Shown here: positions 8,101-16,200 of the stretch, one piece after another
How positions within the stretch are numbered: position 1 is the first letter of the stretch
Layout of the letters: each line of letters starts with the position of its first letter
DNA from: a virus
DNA length: 42,058 nucleotides
Direction: 5' to 3' (one strand)
IMG/VR virus record: IMGVR_UViG_3300020419_000030
Span: 1 to 42,058 of that record
Program-made: the position numbers and the translations under genes
The notes under the pieces: generated by a model
What the model saw: only the letters and a program-made list of their open reading frames with translations
Database searches by the model: none
Told to the model about the DNA's origin: nothing

Positions 8101-9258
8101 ATGACTAAAGATTTATTTGATAAAACAATAGATTATAGGAAAAAGAGTTGGAAAGATGAGTGGGTTAATATGCCTGAGTATAATAATGTAAACGAGCCTG
8201 ACCCAAAAATAACTGCTACTTTTAAATTTAGAAACGAAGAAGACTACTTACACTTTAAAAATGTGGTTGCTAAGAGCTTATATAATAGTGAAAAAGTTTT
8301 TGATGGGTCTCAGAAAGTTGACGCTAAACAAGCATGGTATCCTTTGAAAAAAAAACAAAGTAACTACTACTACACTTGCTCAGAAAACCTACAGCCACGA
8401 TTTCCAGTTTACATAGTAAGTAAAGGTCGTTGGAAAAGGAACCCAACTGCCACAACTCTTAAGACATTAGGTGTTCCTTTTTATATGATTGTAGAAGAAG
8501 AGGAATATTTAAACTATTTGCCTTTAGCTGATGAAGAAAAGCTTTTGATTTTACCTAAAGAATATAAGAAAGATTATGATACATTTTGGAAAGATGGAGA
8601 CAAGAGAACTGGAGCTGGTTGTGCTAGAAACTTTGCTTGGCAACATTCCATAGATAATGGTTTTGATTGGCATTGGGTTCTTGATGATAACATAGAAAGC
8701 TTTGAACGATTTAACAATAATATGAAAGTTAAATGCTGTTCAGGTTTTCCTTTTTATATATGCGAAGACTTTACTCTGAGGTATGAAAACATCGGTCAAT
8801 CAGGATTTAACTATGCTAACTTTTGTCATAGCCATGAATTAAGGCCGCCCTTTCTAGTAAATTCTAGAATATACAGTTGCATTCTTATTAATAACAAAAT
8901 TCCTTTCAGGTGGAGAGGTCGTTATAACGAAGACACAGACCTTTCTTTAAGAATTATGAAACACGGTCTATGTACCATTCAATTCAATGCCTTTTTACAA
9001 GGTAAAATGTCCACTACTAAAATGAAAGGTGGTAACACTAAAGAGTTCTACGCCAAAGAAGGAACTTATAACAAATCAAAAATGTTAGAGGAGATGCACC
9101 CTGATGTCGCAAAAGTAGTATGGCGATTTAATAGGTGGCATCATCATGTGGATTACAAAGAATTTAAAAGAGATTTATATATTAAGCGTAAACCATCTAT
9201 AGAATTTACTAACAAAATTAATAACTTTGGAATGAAATTACACGAGAGAGCAATTTGA
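8101..9258 (+). CDS. TET-associated-type glycosyltransferase, putative DNA-base hypermodification enzyme
   Basis: A 385-aa protein. Residues about 40-80 match a small N-terminal module (ATFKFRNEEDYLHFKN, ending AWYP) found in phage and bacterial proteins. The rest resembles the GREB1/TET-associated glycosyltransferases (TAGT): RFPVYIVSKGRW, GVPFYMIVEEEEYLNYL, GAGCARNFAWQHSIDNGFDW, the nucleotide-sugar metal site LDDN at 194-197, and a second acidic motif NEDTDLSLR (E277, D280). Family members are predicted to glycosylate hydroxymethylated bases in phage DNA. It sits between primase-helicase and DNA polymerase. No TET oxygenase or hydroxymethyl-nucleotide synthase is visible, so its acceptor is unknown. 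It is more AT-rich by eye than its neighbours, suggesting later acquisition. Confidence 0.8.
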   Translation: MTKDLFDKTIDYRKKSWKDEWVNMPEYNNVNEPDPKITATFKFRNEEDYLHFKNVVAKSLYNSEKVFDGSQKVDAKQAWYPLKKKQSNYYYTCSENLQPRFPVYIVSKGRWKRNPTATTLKTLGVPFYMIVEEEEYLNYLPLADEEKLLILPKEYKKDYDTFWKDGDKRTGAGCARNFAWQHSIDNGFDWHWVLDDNIESFERFNNNMKVKCCSGFPFYICEDFTLRYENIGQSGFNYANFCHSHELRPPFLVNSRIYSCILINNKIPFRWRGRYNEDTDLSLRIMKHGLCTIQFNAFLQGKMSTTKMKGGNTKEFYAKEGTYNKSKMLEEMHPDVAKVVWRFNRWHHHVDYKEFKRDLYIKRKPSIEFTNKINNFGMKLHERAI

Positions 9259-11009
9259 ATTTAGTCTTTGATTTAGAGACTGACGGCTTACTTGACACAT
9301 TAACCAAGATACATTGTATAGCAGTAAAAGACATTAACTCAGGTGAGGTAACTAGCTTTAACCCCAGTCAAATTAAAGAGGGTTTAGAGTTACTATCTAA
9401 AGCTAAGTTTTTAATCGGTCATAACATAATGAACTTTGACCTGATGGCTATTAAGAAACTGTATCCTGACTTTACAGTAAAAGCTCGGATAAGAGATACA
9501 CTTGTATTAAGTCGCTTAATAAAAGCTGACATATACAACGAAGATTTCCTCCACTCAAAGCTCCCTAGAAAACTAAGTGGATCTCACAGCCTAAAGGCTT
9601 GGGGTATTCGCTTAGGTATTCTTAAGGGAGACTTTGGGAGTACTACTGACTGGTCTGATTGGTCTGCTGAAATGCAAGAATATTGTGAGCAAGATGTCGA
9701 AGTCACCCACGAACTTTGGAAGTATTTAGCTCCTGATAAGTGGTCAGAAAATAGCATTATATTCGAGCATCTAATGTCAGATGTTTGTAATAAAATAGGT
9801 AATGTCGGTTGGACATTTGATCAGGGTAAGGCGACTAAGCTTTACTCAAAGTTAGCTCTTGCAAGAGACAACTTACAGAATGAACTTCAGACATTGTTTG
9901 AGCCTTGGGAGATAAAATCAGAGATTGTACCTAAGGTTAATAACTCGAAGTTAGGCTATAAGAAAGGTGTTCCCTTCACTAAAGTTAAAGAGGTTCAGTT
10001 TAACCCAAGCTCAAGAAGGCATATACATATATGTCTATCTAAAAAGTATGCTTGGAAACCTAAGAAGTTTTCCCCCTCAGGTGACGCTCAGATAGATGAA
10101 AAAGTTTTATCTGAGCTACCCTACCCTGAGGCTAAAAAGTTAGCTTATATGTTTCTATTGAATAAAAGGATAGGACAGTTAGCTGAGGGATATCAGGCTT
10201 GGTTAAAGTTAGTCGATAAAGACGGTCAACTAAGGCACTCTATTATCTCATGTGGAACAGTTACTTTAAGAGCTGCTCATCGATATCCAAACTTAGGTCA
10301 GGTTCCTAGTGTCGGATCAGAGTTCGGCAAGGAGTGTCGTGAGCTGTTTACAGTTCCTGAGGGATATTCTTTAGTCGGCTCAGATCTATCAGGTTTAGAG
10401 CTTAGATGTTTAGCTCACTTTCTAGCTTATTGGGATGATGGAGACTACGCCAAGGAAATCTTGGAAGGCGACATCCATACAACCAATCAAAAAGCTGCTG
10501 GTTTACCAACAAGAGATCTAGCTAAGAAGTTTATCTACACCCTTCTTTATGGTGGTGGAGACTTTAAAGTTGGTCAGGTACTTGGTAAAGGAGCAAAGGA
10601 AGGTAAGGATATTAAAGCTAAGTTCTTTAAGGCTCTACCGTCCTTTATGAACCTTAGAAATAAAGTTCAAAGAGAGGCTCAGAAAGGTTACATCAAGGGT
10701 CTCTTAGGTGAGCAAGTTAAGATTAGATCAGCTCATGCCTCGCTAAACACACTACTACAAAACACTGGTTCAACGATCTCCAAGAAATGGGTCTTGCTGA
10801 TCCATCAGGAGATCCATAGGCAAGGCTTAGACGCTGAGATTATAGCTTGGGTTCATGACGAGGTTCAAATCAGATGTAAGAAAGGAATAGAGGAAGATGT
10901 CGGTAATATCACTCGAAGAATGGCGAAAGAGGCTGGGTCTTACTTCAATTTCAAGATCCCCATCGAATCCGAATTTACCATCGGAAACAACTGGTCAGAA
11001 ACTCACTAA
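9255..11009 (+). CDS. DNA polymerase, family A, with 3'-5' exonuclease (T7 gp5-like)
   Basis: The 584-aa replicative polymerase begins at TTG 9255, overlapping the preceding TGA. The N-terminal exonuclease has D6 and E8 in FDLETDG, then IGHNIMNFDL and YCEQDVEVTHEL. Polymerase motifs: A with D377 in GSDLSGLELRCLAHF, B with KKFIYTLLYGGG, and C with H534-D535 in WVHDEVQ. Y428 in motif B occupies the position of E. coli Pol I F762, as in T7, so this is a Tyr762-type enzyme. The family normally uses host thioredoxin for processivity; I cannot judge that here. Confidence 0.96.
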   Translation: MNLVFDLETDGLLDTLTKIHCIAVKDINSGEVTSFNPSQIKEGLELLSKAKFLIGHNIMNFDLMAIKKLYPDFTVKARIRDTLVLSRLIKADIYNEDFLHSKLPRKLSGSHSLKAWGIRLGILKGDFGSTTDWSDWSAEMQEYCEQDVEVTHELWKYLAPDKWSENSIIFEHLMSDVCNKIGNVGWTFDQGKATKLYSKLALARDNLQNELQTLFEPWEIKSEIVPKVNNSKLGYKKGVPFTKVKEVQFNPSSRRHIHICLSKKYAWKPKKFSPSGDAQIDEKVLSELPYPEAKKLAYMFLLNKRIGQLAEGYQAWLKLVDKDGQLRHSIISCGTVTLRAAHRYPNLGQVPSVGSEFGKECRELFTVPEGYSLVGSDLSGLELRCLAHFLAYWDDGDYAKEILEGDIHTTNQKAAGLPTRDLAKKFIYTLLYGGGDFKVGQVLGKGAKEGKDIKAKFFKALPSFMNLRNKVQREAQKGYIKGLLGEQVKIRSAHASLNTLLQNTGSTISKKWVLLIHQEIHRQGLDAEIIAWVHDEVQIRCKKGIEEDVGNITRRMAKEAGSYFNFKIPIESEFTIGNNWSETH

Positions 11010-11268
11010 AGAACAAGAAGATCAACTTGAAGAGAAAACTAAAGAGGCTGTTGAGGGGTTATGTTTCATTATCTATCAGGCTTGGACATACCCCTTCACA
11101 ACTCGATCTAGACTAGCAAGAGAATACGCTGAGTTAGTTGCTATAGCAGCTACTGAGGGTTTGATCACGACAATGTTAGAGGAAGGTAAGTGGGGTAGAT
11201 TTTGGTTAGCTACCGACTTCGGAATTAAATATTTAAAGGAGAACGAGAATTATGAAGGCACTGATTGA
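10897..11268 (+). CDS. Hypothetical protein (123 aa) overlapping the DNA polymerase gene
   Basis: The ATG at 10897 lies 113 nt inside the polymerase gene in another frame, with AGGAAG directly before it; the gene ends overlapping the exonuclease start. The first 35 residues (MSVISLEEWRKRLGL, SRSPSNPNLPSE) are encoded in the overlap, while the unique part is helical (EEKTKEAVEGLCFIIYQAW, LAREYAELVAIAATEGLI). The start may be internal to what is annotated here, but no better start exists past the polymerase stop. Family unknown. The position suggests a replication accessory protein. Confidence 0.7.
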   Translation: MSVISLEEWRKRLGLTSISRSPSNPNLPSETTGQKLTKEQEDQLEEKTKEAVEGLCFIIYQAWTYPFTTRSRLAREYAELVAIAATEGLITTMLEEGKWGRFWLATDFGIKYLKENENYEGTD

Positions 11269-11971
11269 TGGAGATCTTTATCTCTACAGATTACTAGCTG
11301 CCACTGAAGATGAAACTGATTGGGGTGACGATGTTTGGTCTCTAACCAGTGACATCAAGAAGGCTAAGAAAGACTTCAAACACTTAATTAAAAGACTAGC
11401 TGAAGATACAAATTCAGAGTGGGTTACCGTTTGCTTTTCCGATAAGCAAAACTTCAGGAAGAAGGTATCACCTGAGTATAAAGCAGCTAGGAAAAAGATC
11501 CGAAAGCCACTTGGCTATGTTGACATGATTGAGTGGTGCAAGAAGACATTCGCCACCGTCAGGCTCCCTCAGTTAGAGGCTGATGATGTCATGGGTATCT
11601 TTGCGACTAGAGACCCAAAAGAAACTGTCATTATCTCTGACGATAAAGACATGAAGACGATCCCTTGTAATTTATATCGACCTCTGTCTCAGGAGAGAAT
11701 GACGATATCGAAACAAGAGGCTGATAAGAACTTCTTCCTACAGACATTAACCGGAGATGCCACCGATGGCTATAAGGGAATAGCCGGTATTGGAGCTAAG
11801 AAGGCTGAGGCAATTCTCGGTATCCGTCCACATTGGGGAGCTGTTGAACAAGCCTATATCAAACATGGGATGACAAGGGAAGATGCAATAACTCAGGCAA
11901 GGTTAGCTCGTATTTTAAGAGTTGAAGACTGGGATGAAAATAAGAATGAGGTGAAGTTATGGTTGCCCTGA
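11252..11971 (+). CDS. 5'-3' exonuclease, FEN/PIN-like (T7 gp6 role)
   Basis: A 239-aa FEN-family nuclease. The acidic metal sites are recognisable: D7 in MKALIDGDLYLY, QLEADDVMGI near 107-116, IISDDKDMKTIP, and the helix-hairpin-helix region TGDATDGYKGIAGIGAKKAE, which grips duplex DNA. In T7 the equivalent removes RNA primers, degrades host DNA and helps recombination. It is coupled to the genes on both sides by short overlaps. The size is somewhat shorter than T7 gp6 (about 300 aa) but all core motifs are present. Confidence 0.92.
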   Translation: MKALIDGDLYLYRLLAATEDETDWGDDVWSLTSDIKKAKKDFKHLIKRLAEDTNSEWVTVCFSDKQNFRKKVSPEYKAARKKIRKPLGYVDMIEWCKKTFATVRLPQLEADDVMGIFATRDPKETVIISDDKDMKTIPCNLYRPLSQERMTISKQEADKNFFLQTLTGDATDGYKGIAGIGAKKAEAILGIRPHWGAVEQAYIKHGMTREDAITQARLARILRVEDWDENKNEVKLWLP

Positions 11972-12411
11972 AATATAGAGAAATGATCCGTCAAAGGTAT
12001 CAGGAGATAAGAGATAAGAACAATAAATATATCAACCAAAAACATGAGGAAGATATGCACCACGATAATGGAACTGCCAACGAATTAGACGACACATTAC
12101 CCTCAGATGTTGAGCCTATGAAAAATGAAATAGTTCATGAGCCAACTCGAAAGAATGAAATAGTTCACGACATTATCAAGAAACCTAAACACTACGAAAT
12201 CTACACCATAGAACCGGTTAGTTTCATCATGAAGAACGGCTTGGAGTTTTGGCGAGGAAACATCATTAAGTACGCCATGAGGTCAGGGATAAAGAGATAT
12301 GAAGGTCAGACAAAAGACCAGTCTGAGATAACCGATTTAAAGAAGTGTATTCGCTACTGTGAAATGAGAATCAATCAACTAGAAGGAAAAGAACCAAATG
12401 CAACAGACTAA
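11959..12411 (+). CDS. DUF3310-domain protein (T7 gp1.7-like region)
   Basis: A 150-aa protein. The C-terminal half has the DUF3310 pattern: KKPKHYEIYTIEPVSFI, NGLEFWRGNIIKYAMRSG, then DLKKCIRYCEMRI. In T7 this fold belongs to gp1.7, a nucleotide kinase; whether this protein shares that activity is unknown. The N-terminal half is a charged linker containing KNEIVH twice, 10 residues apart, from a near-exact direct repeat (AATGAAATAGTTCA at 12124-12137 and 12154-12167). It overlaps both neighbours. A place beside the ribonucleotide reductase fits nucleotide metabolism. Confidence 0.82.
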   Translation: MVALKYREMIRQRYQEIRDKNNKYINQKHEEDMHHDNGTANELDDTLPSDVEPMKNEIVHEPTRKNEIVHDIIKKPKHYEIYTIEPVSFIMKNGLEFWRGNIIKYAMRSGIKRYEGQTKDQSEITDLKKCIRYCEMRINQLEGKEPNATD

Positions 12412-14335
12412 CAACTACCTACCAACCCTTTATCAGCAATTCATACATCTATCTAGGTACTCTAGATGGTTACCTGATGAGGGTAGAAGAGAGACGTGGA
12501 GCGAGACTGTTGCAAGGTATTTTGACTTCTTTTCGGAACACCTCTTGGAGATGCATGGGTTTAAGCTCCTCCCTAAACTCAAACAGCAACTCCAAGAGGG
12601 AGTATTATCTCAGCAAGTTATGCCAAGCATGAGGTGTCTCATGACATCAGGAGCTGCTCTTAAGAAGGACAACATGGCTGGGTATAATTGCTCTTATGTA
12701 GCAGTGAACCGTCTACAAGCTTTTGATGAGATCCTATATGTTCTCATGAACGGAACCGGAGTTGGGTTTAGTGTCGAAAGACAGAATGTTAACCAACTCC
12801 CTCTTATAGCTGAAAGTTTCTATCCATCAGACATAGTGATTAAGGTTCGAGACAGTAAGCTTGGATGGGCAAAGGCATATAAGGAATTAGTTGGTTTACT
12901 TTATATCGGACAGATCCCTAACTGGGATACAAGTGCCGTTAGACCTGAGGGTTCACCATTGAAGACATTCGGTGGTAGAGCATCAGGAGCTAGACCCTTG
13001 GAGAACCTATTCAACTTTACCGTACAGACAATATCTAATGCTAAGGGTAGAAAGCTAACATCACTAGAGTGTCATGACATCGTCTGTAAGATTGCCGAGG
13101 TTGTGGTTGTTGGTGGTGTCCGTAGAAGTGCATTAATTAGTTTATCGAACTTATCTGACGATAGAATGAGACAAGCTAAAAGTGGTGAGTGGTGGAAGGC
13201 AAACAAGCAACGATCACTTGCTAATAACTCAGCCGTCTATACCGAGACACCTGACATAGGGATATTCATGGAAGAGTGGAAGTCTCTATATGATTCTAAG
13301 TCAGGAGAACGAGGGATCTTTAACCGTGATAGTGCCAATAAGATGGCTCATCGATCAGGTCGAAGGAATGTCGATGGATATGAGTTAGGTTGTAACCCAT
13401 GTTCTGAGATACTCCTAAGAGACAGAGAGGTGTGTAACCTATCCGAGGTTGTCATCAGACCCTATGACACTAGGGAGACACTTCTAGATAAAGTTAGGTT
13501 AGCTACTATTTTAGGTACACTACAGTCAACACTGACAAACTTTAAGTATGTCTCTTCAGACTGGAGTAAGAACTGTGAAGAGGAGCGACTACTCGGAGTT
13601 AGTCTAACCGGTATCATGGATTGCTCACTAACTAATGGTAAGTCACTGGCATCTAAAGAGGGTTTACCTAAGCTCTTGGAAGAGCTGAAGAAGATGGCAA
13701 TAGATACGAATAAAGAATACGCTAAGATGCTAGGGATAAACCAGTCAGTGGCAATCACTTGCATTAAGCCATCAGGAACTGTGTCTCAGCTTGTCGATGC
13801 CTCTTCAGGTATTCATGCAAGGCACAACCCCTATTACATCAGAACAGTTCGAGGTGATAAGAAAGACCCTCTAACTCAGCTTATGATAGACGAGGGATTT
13901 CCAGTTGAGGATGATGTAATGCAACCTGATCATGTGTCAGTCTTTAGCTTTCCAATGAAGGCTGATAAGGGAGCTGTATTTAGGACTGACATGAGTGCCA
14001 TCGAACAGCTTGAGCTATGGTTACTCTATCAGAAACATTGGTGTGAACATAAGCCATCGGTAACAATATCAGTTAAGGAACATGAGTGGTTGGATGTCGG
14101 TGCTTGGGTTTATGAGAACTTCGAGTGGATGTCAGGAGTATCCTTCCTTCCCTTCGATGAACATACCTATCAACAAGCACCCTACCAAGACTGTGACAAG
14201 AGTAGATACGATAAGGTAGCTAAGTCATTACCTATCGACATCGACTGGACTAAGCTTAAGAAGTATGAGGTTGTGGATACAACTACATCCTCACAAGAGT
14301 TAGCTTGTTCAGGTAATAGCTGTGAGTTGGTCTGA
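12398..14335 (+). CDS. nrdJ: Adenosylcobalamin-dependent (class II) ribonucleotide reductase, monomeric
   Basis: The 645-aa enzyme reduces ribonucleoside triphosphates to supply dNTPs for replication, using B12 from the host. The cysteine pattern follows the Lactobacillus leichmannii enzyme: C98 in GYNCSYV and C346 in REVCNLSEV form the active-site pair, C335 in CNPCSEILL is the thiyl-radical residue (C335 to C346 spacing of 11 matches C408 to C419), and C637-C642 in ACSGNSCELV is the C-terminal shuttle pair (spacing 5 as in C731-C736). Other signatures are NGTGVGFSVERQ and KPSGTVSQLVDASSG. All catalytic residues are present. Class II enzymes occur in several marine podovirus groups. Confidence 0.96.
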   Translation: MQQTNNYLPTLYQQFIHLSRYSRWLPDEGRRETWSETVARYFDFFSEHLLEMHGFKLLPKLKQQLQEGVLSQQVMPSMRCLMTSGAALKKDNMAGYNCSYVAVNRLQAFDEILYVLMNGTGVGFSVERQNVNQLPLIAESFYPSDIVIKVRDSKLGWAKAYKELVGLLYIGQIPNWDTSAVRPEGSPLKTFGGRASGARPLENLFNFTVQTISNAKGRKLTSLECHDIVCKIAEVVVVGGVRRSALISLSNLSDDRMRQAKSGEWWKANKQRSLANNSAVYTETPDIGIFMEEWKSLYDSKSGERGIFNRDSANKMAHRSGRRNVDGYELGCNPCSEILLRDREVCNLSEVVIRPYDTRETLLDKVRLATILGTLQSTLTNFKYVSSDWSKNCEEERLLGVSLTGIMDCSLTNGKSLASKEGLPKLLEELKKMAIDTNKEYAKMLGINQSVAITCIKPSGTVSQLVDASSGIHARHNPYYIRTVRGDKKDPLTQLMIDEGFPVEDDVMQPDHVSVFSFPMKADKGAVFRTDMSAIEQLELWLLYQKHWCEHKPSVTISVKEHEWLDVGAWVYENFEWMSGVSFLPFDEHTYQQAPYQDCDKSRYDKVAKSLPIDIDWTKLKKYEVVDTTTSSQELACSGNSCELV

Positions 14336-14541
14336 TGTTTAAAGCTTTTCTATTGATATGTAGATTATCAGATCCGAATGTCTGTCTTATTGTCGAAGAC
14401 ACACAGTCGATATATCCAACCCATAAACAATGTGAGGCAAGACTAGAAGACCTTAAGAATAAAGTAACTCAGGTTATACCTGATAGCTTTGTGGCTAAGA
14501 GTACTTGCCTAGAACTTTATAGTAAAAAGGAGAGACTATGA
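14335..14541 (+). CDS. Small protein with N-terminal hydrophobic segment (68 aa)
   Basis: Its ATG overlaps the reductase stop (TGATG). The N-terminus MFKAFLLICRLSDPNVCLIV is hydrophobic, and three later cysteines occur in HKQCEARL and STCLELY. The layout (short hydrophobic start, VEDTQSIYPTHKQCEARL) recalls a small protein type seen in other marine podoviruses and is roughly similar in plan to the 63-aa product at 39287. It may be secreted or membrane-anchored. Function unknown. Confidence 0.7.
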   Translation: MFKAFLLICRLSDPNVCLIVEDTQSIYPTHKQCEARLEDLKNKVTQVIPDSFVAKSTCLELYSKKERL

Positions 14542-14783
14542 GACCAAGGAAGTTCCCTATTAAGGAACATGAGCAATGCTGTGACTGTGGCATAGACCTA
14601 AAGCCACTGAAGAGGTATCGAGTACGACCAACACGATGTAGTCAATGTGCTAAGGATAGGATACGAGAGGGTCGCCATGCAACATTCAAGATAAACACCA
14701 GTGACTTCAAGCCATCTACCTATTGTCCTGAGGAGCAGTTGTTTATCGATGACCCTAAGGCAAGGTATGACATCTATGGATGA
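14538..14783 (+). CDS. Small zinc-ribbon protein (81 aa)
   Basis: It starts at ATG 14538, overlapping the previous TGA, with AAAGGAG upstream. Two cysteine pairs, CCDCG (14-18) and CSQC (34-37), separated by a basic loop (KPLKRYRVRPTR), form a probable zinc ribbon; the C-terminal half is acidic. Likely a nucleic-acid-binding accessory protein; no specific family is recognised. Confidence 0.7.
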   Translation: MRPRKFPIKEHEQCCDCGIDLKPLKRYRVRPTRCSQCAKDRIREGRHATFKINTSDFKPSTYCPEEQLFIDDPKARYDIYG

Positions 14784-14982
14784 TACCTTTGACAATGGTC
14801 TCAAGGCTCATGAACAAGCAGTGTTAGACGCTAAGTATGAGGAGATGATGGCTATGGTTAAGAAGAAGGACGGTGTTCTCTACAACGACCTTAGGAGACG
14901 TGAACTGCCACTGAATACCAACTGTAAAAGTGTTAGCAACAAGGCTAACTCAGGTTATCTCAAAAGCAGTTCACATAAATAG
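14776..14982 (+). CDS. Small hypothetical protein (68 aa), last gene of the replication operon
   Basis: ATG 14776 overlaps the preceding stop (ATGGATGA); an in-frame ATG at 14767 is equally possible and 14701 is too far upstream. The product is helical and charged at the start (HEQAVLDAKYEEMMAMVKKK) and basic or polar at the end. No recognised domain. It is followed by the non-coding junction to the late genes. Confidence 0.6.
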   Translation: MDDTFDNGLKAHEQAVLDAKYEEMMAMVKKKDGVLYNDLRRRELPLNTNCKSVSNKANSGYLKSSSHK

Positions 14983-15005
14983 AATAAGCATTACACATAG
15001 ATTTA

Positions 15006-15031
15006 TCAAGAGGTCTTACTAAGACCCTTGA
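15006..15031 (+). terminator. Hairpin closing the replication operon
   Basis: TCAAGAGGTCTT and AAGACCCTTGA pair around a 3-nt loop (ACT) with one bulge. It lies 24 nt past the last replication gene and 2 nt before promoter P3. There is no T-run after it, so termination may be weak, or it may be an RNA-processing site. Confidence 0.5.
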
Positions 15032-15032
15032 T

Positions 15033-15053
15033 ACTTGTGTCCACCCTTAGGAG
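15033..15053 (+). promoter_or_regulatory. Phage RNA polymerase promoter P3 (late operon)
   Basis: The ACTTGTGTCCACCC core is followed by TTAGGAGAA; the presumed +1 is G15051. It is the only copy of the motif between 5.2 kb and 41 kb, so it probably drives the entire 26-kb structural and lysis block. Confidence 0.8.
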
Positions 15054-15305
15054 AAAGCACTTGGTGTCGATGTCGGTACTTATGGTAGACTATGGGTTTA
15101 CTTTGGGTTGACTTAAGTGTTTAGTTCCCTTTTTTTAACGACTACAATCTACCCTATACTAATAACTTTCACATAATGACTAATGTCTTAGGTTAGGCTA
15201 TTTGTTTTGGACATCAGATAATACATCTGTTTACCTAGAGTATCCTATGTTATCAAGTACTTAGCTGATTATGTCGTTCAAATTTGGTACCATACCTAGG
15301 AATTG

Positions 15306-15321
15306 AGACCCCCAAGGGTCT
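15306..15321 (+). terminator. Short stem-loop in the late leader
   Basis: AGACCC-CCAA-GGGTCT forms a perfect 6-bp stem with a 4-nt loop, followed by ATTTAATC rather than a clean T-run. It could attenuate or stabilise the late transcript, or process the leader. It is not convincing as a strong terminator. Confidence 0.4.
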
Positions 15322-15356
15322 ATTTAATCAACTAATTTCAAAAAAGAGTTAAAGAC

Positions 15357-15379
15357 TTGTTGTTGTTGTTATTGTTGTT
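15357..15379 (+). repeat. TTG trinucleotide tract in the late leader
   Basis: Four TTG units, TTA, then TTGTTGTT form a short purine-poor tract about 30 nt upstream of the first late gene. In RNA it would be unstructured. It may be slippage-derived. No function is evident. Confidence 0.6.
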
Positions 15380-15408
15380 CCGACCCTTTTAAACAGAGTG
15401 AGAATATT

Positions 15409-16200
15409 ATGGCATTAGAAAGTGCGACCTATATCAATGGATTAGTAACATCTAACCCTACTGCAACCGATGCTTTGGCTCAGGCAGATGACCATTTACG
15501 GTTAATCAAAGCGACTATAAAAGCTACCTTTCCTAACATTACTGGAGCAGTAACAGCTACCCATACGTCCTTAAACCAAGATCCAACGACCCTGATAGAT
15601 AGCAATGGAGCTACAAGAGTAGCAGCTACAACTTCAGGAGCTACAGTAACTGGTAACCTATCGATTTCAGGTAATATATCAGTAACCGGAGATGGCATTG
15701 CCTTAGGTACGGATACCTCAGGAAACTATGTTGCCGGTATAACCGGTGGTACTGGAGTGACCGTAGCGAACTCAGGATCTGAGGGTGCAACTCCTACAGT
15801 ATCTATCGGACAAGCTGTAGCAACTTCCGATACAGTGACTTTTGCTGAAGTCAGATCTACCGGAAACGTGACTGCATACTACTCCGATGAAAGACTGAAA
15901 ACCGACATAAACCCAATTACAGATGCCGTATCTAAAGTAGAAAACTTAAGAGGCTTTTACTTCAAGCCTAACCAAAAGGCATTAGACCTAGGATACGAAG
16001 ATAAAGTCGAGGTGGGTGTATCGGCTCAGGATATCGAAAAGGTTCTTCCTGAGATTATCGCAGAGGCTCCTATCGACCCAACATATATGACAGTCCACTA
16101 TGAGAAAATAGTACCCTTACTTATAGAGGCTATAAAAGAACTCAAGAATGATATAGACCGACTTGAAAGTAAAGGATGCTCTTGTGGCTCTTCAGAGTAG
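15409..16200 (+). CDS. Tail fibre protein with S74 intramolecular chaperone
   Basis: A 263-aa fibre. The N-terminal part (ALESATYINGLVTSNPTATD, DHLRLIKATIKATFPN) is of a kind seen in marine-phage fibres, followed by a beta-rich repeat-like shaft (TGNLSISGNISVTGDG). The C-terminal 105 residues are a peptidase S74 chaperone: SDERLKTDI starts at Ser159, then GVSAQDIEKVLPE, YEKIVPLLIEAIKEL and a coiled coil. In such proteins the chaperone trimerises the fibre and then cleaves itself before the SDERLK serine. The end, GCSCGSSE, is cysteine-rich. It is the first late gene after promoter P3, far from the main fibre array at 33.7-39.1 kb. Confidence 0.9.
   Translation: MALESATYINGLVTSNPTATDALAQADDHLRLIKATIKATFPNITGAVTATHTSLNQDPTTLIDSNGATRVAATTSGATVTGNLSISGNISVTGDGIALGTDTSGNYVAGITGGTGVTVANSGSEGATPTVSIGQAVATSDTVTFAEVRSTGNVTAYYSDERLKTDINPITDAVSKVENLRGFYFKPNQKALDLGYEDKVEVGVSAQDIEKVLPEIIAEAPIDPTYMTVHYEKIVPLLIEAIKELKNDIDRLESKGCSCGSSE

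Larger units (their letters stand above)
14983..15408 (+). other. Non-coding junction between replication and late operons
   Basis: This 426-base stretch has no convincing gene. In order it holds a hairpin (15006-15031), promoter P3 (15033), a T-run (15130-15136), a hairpin (15306-15321), a TTG-rich tract (15357-15379) and the RBS GAGTGAG before the S74 fibre gene. The leader from P3 to the first late gene would be about 360 nt. Confidence 0.75.

Noticed and set aside
15105-15165. Host sigma70 promoter (TTGACT near 15109, TATACT near 15156)
   Set aside because: The spacing between the two boxes is far from 17 nt, and neither box has a good partner at the right distance.
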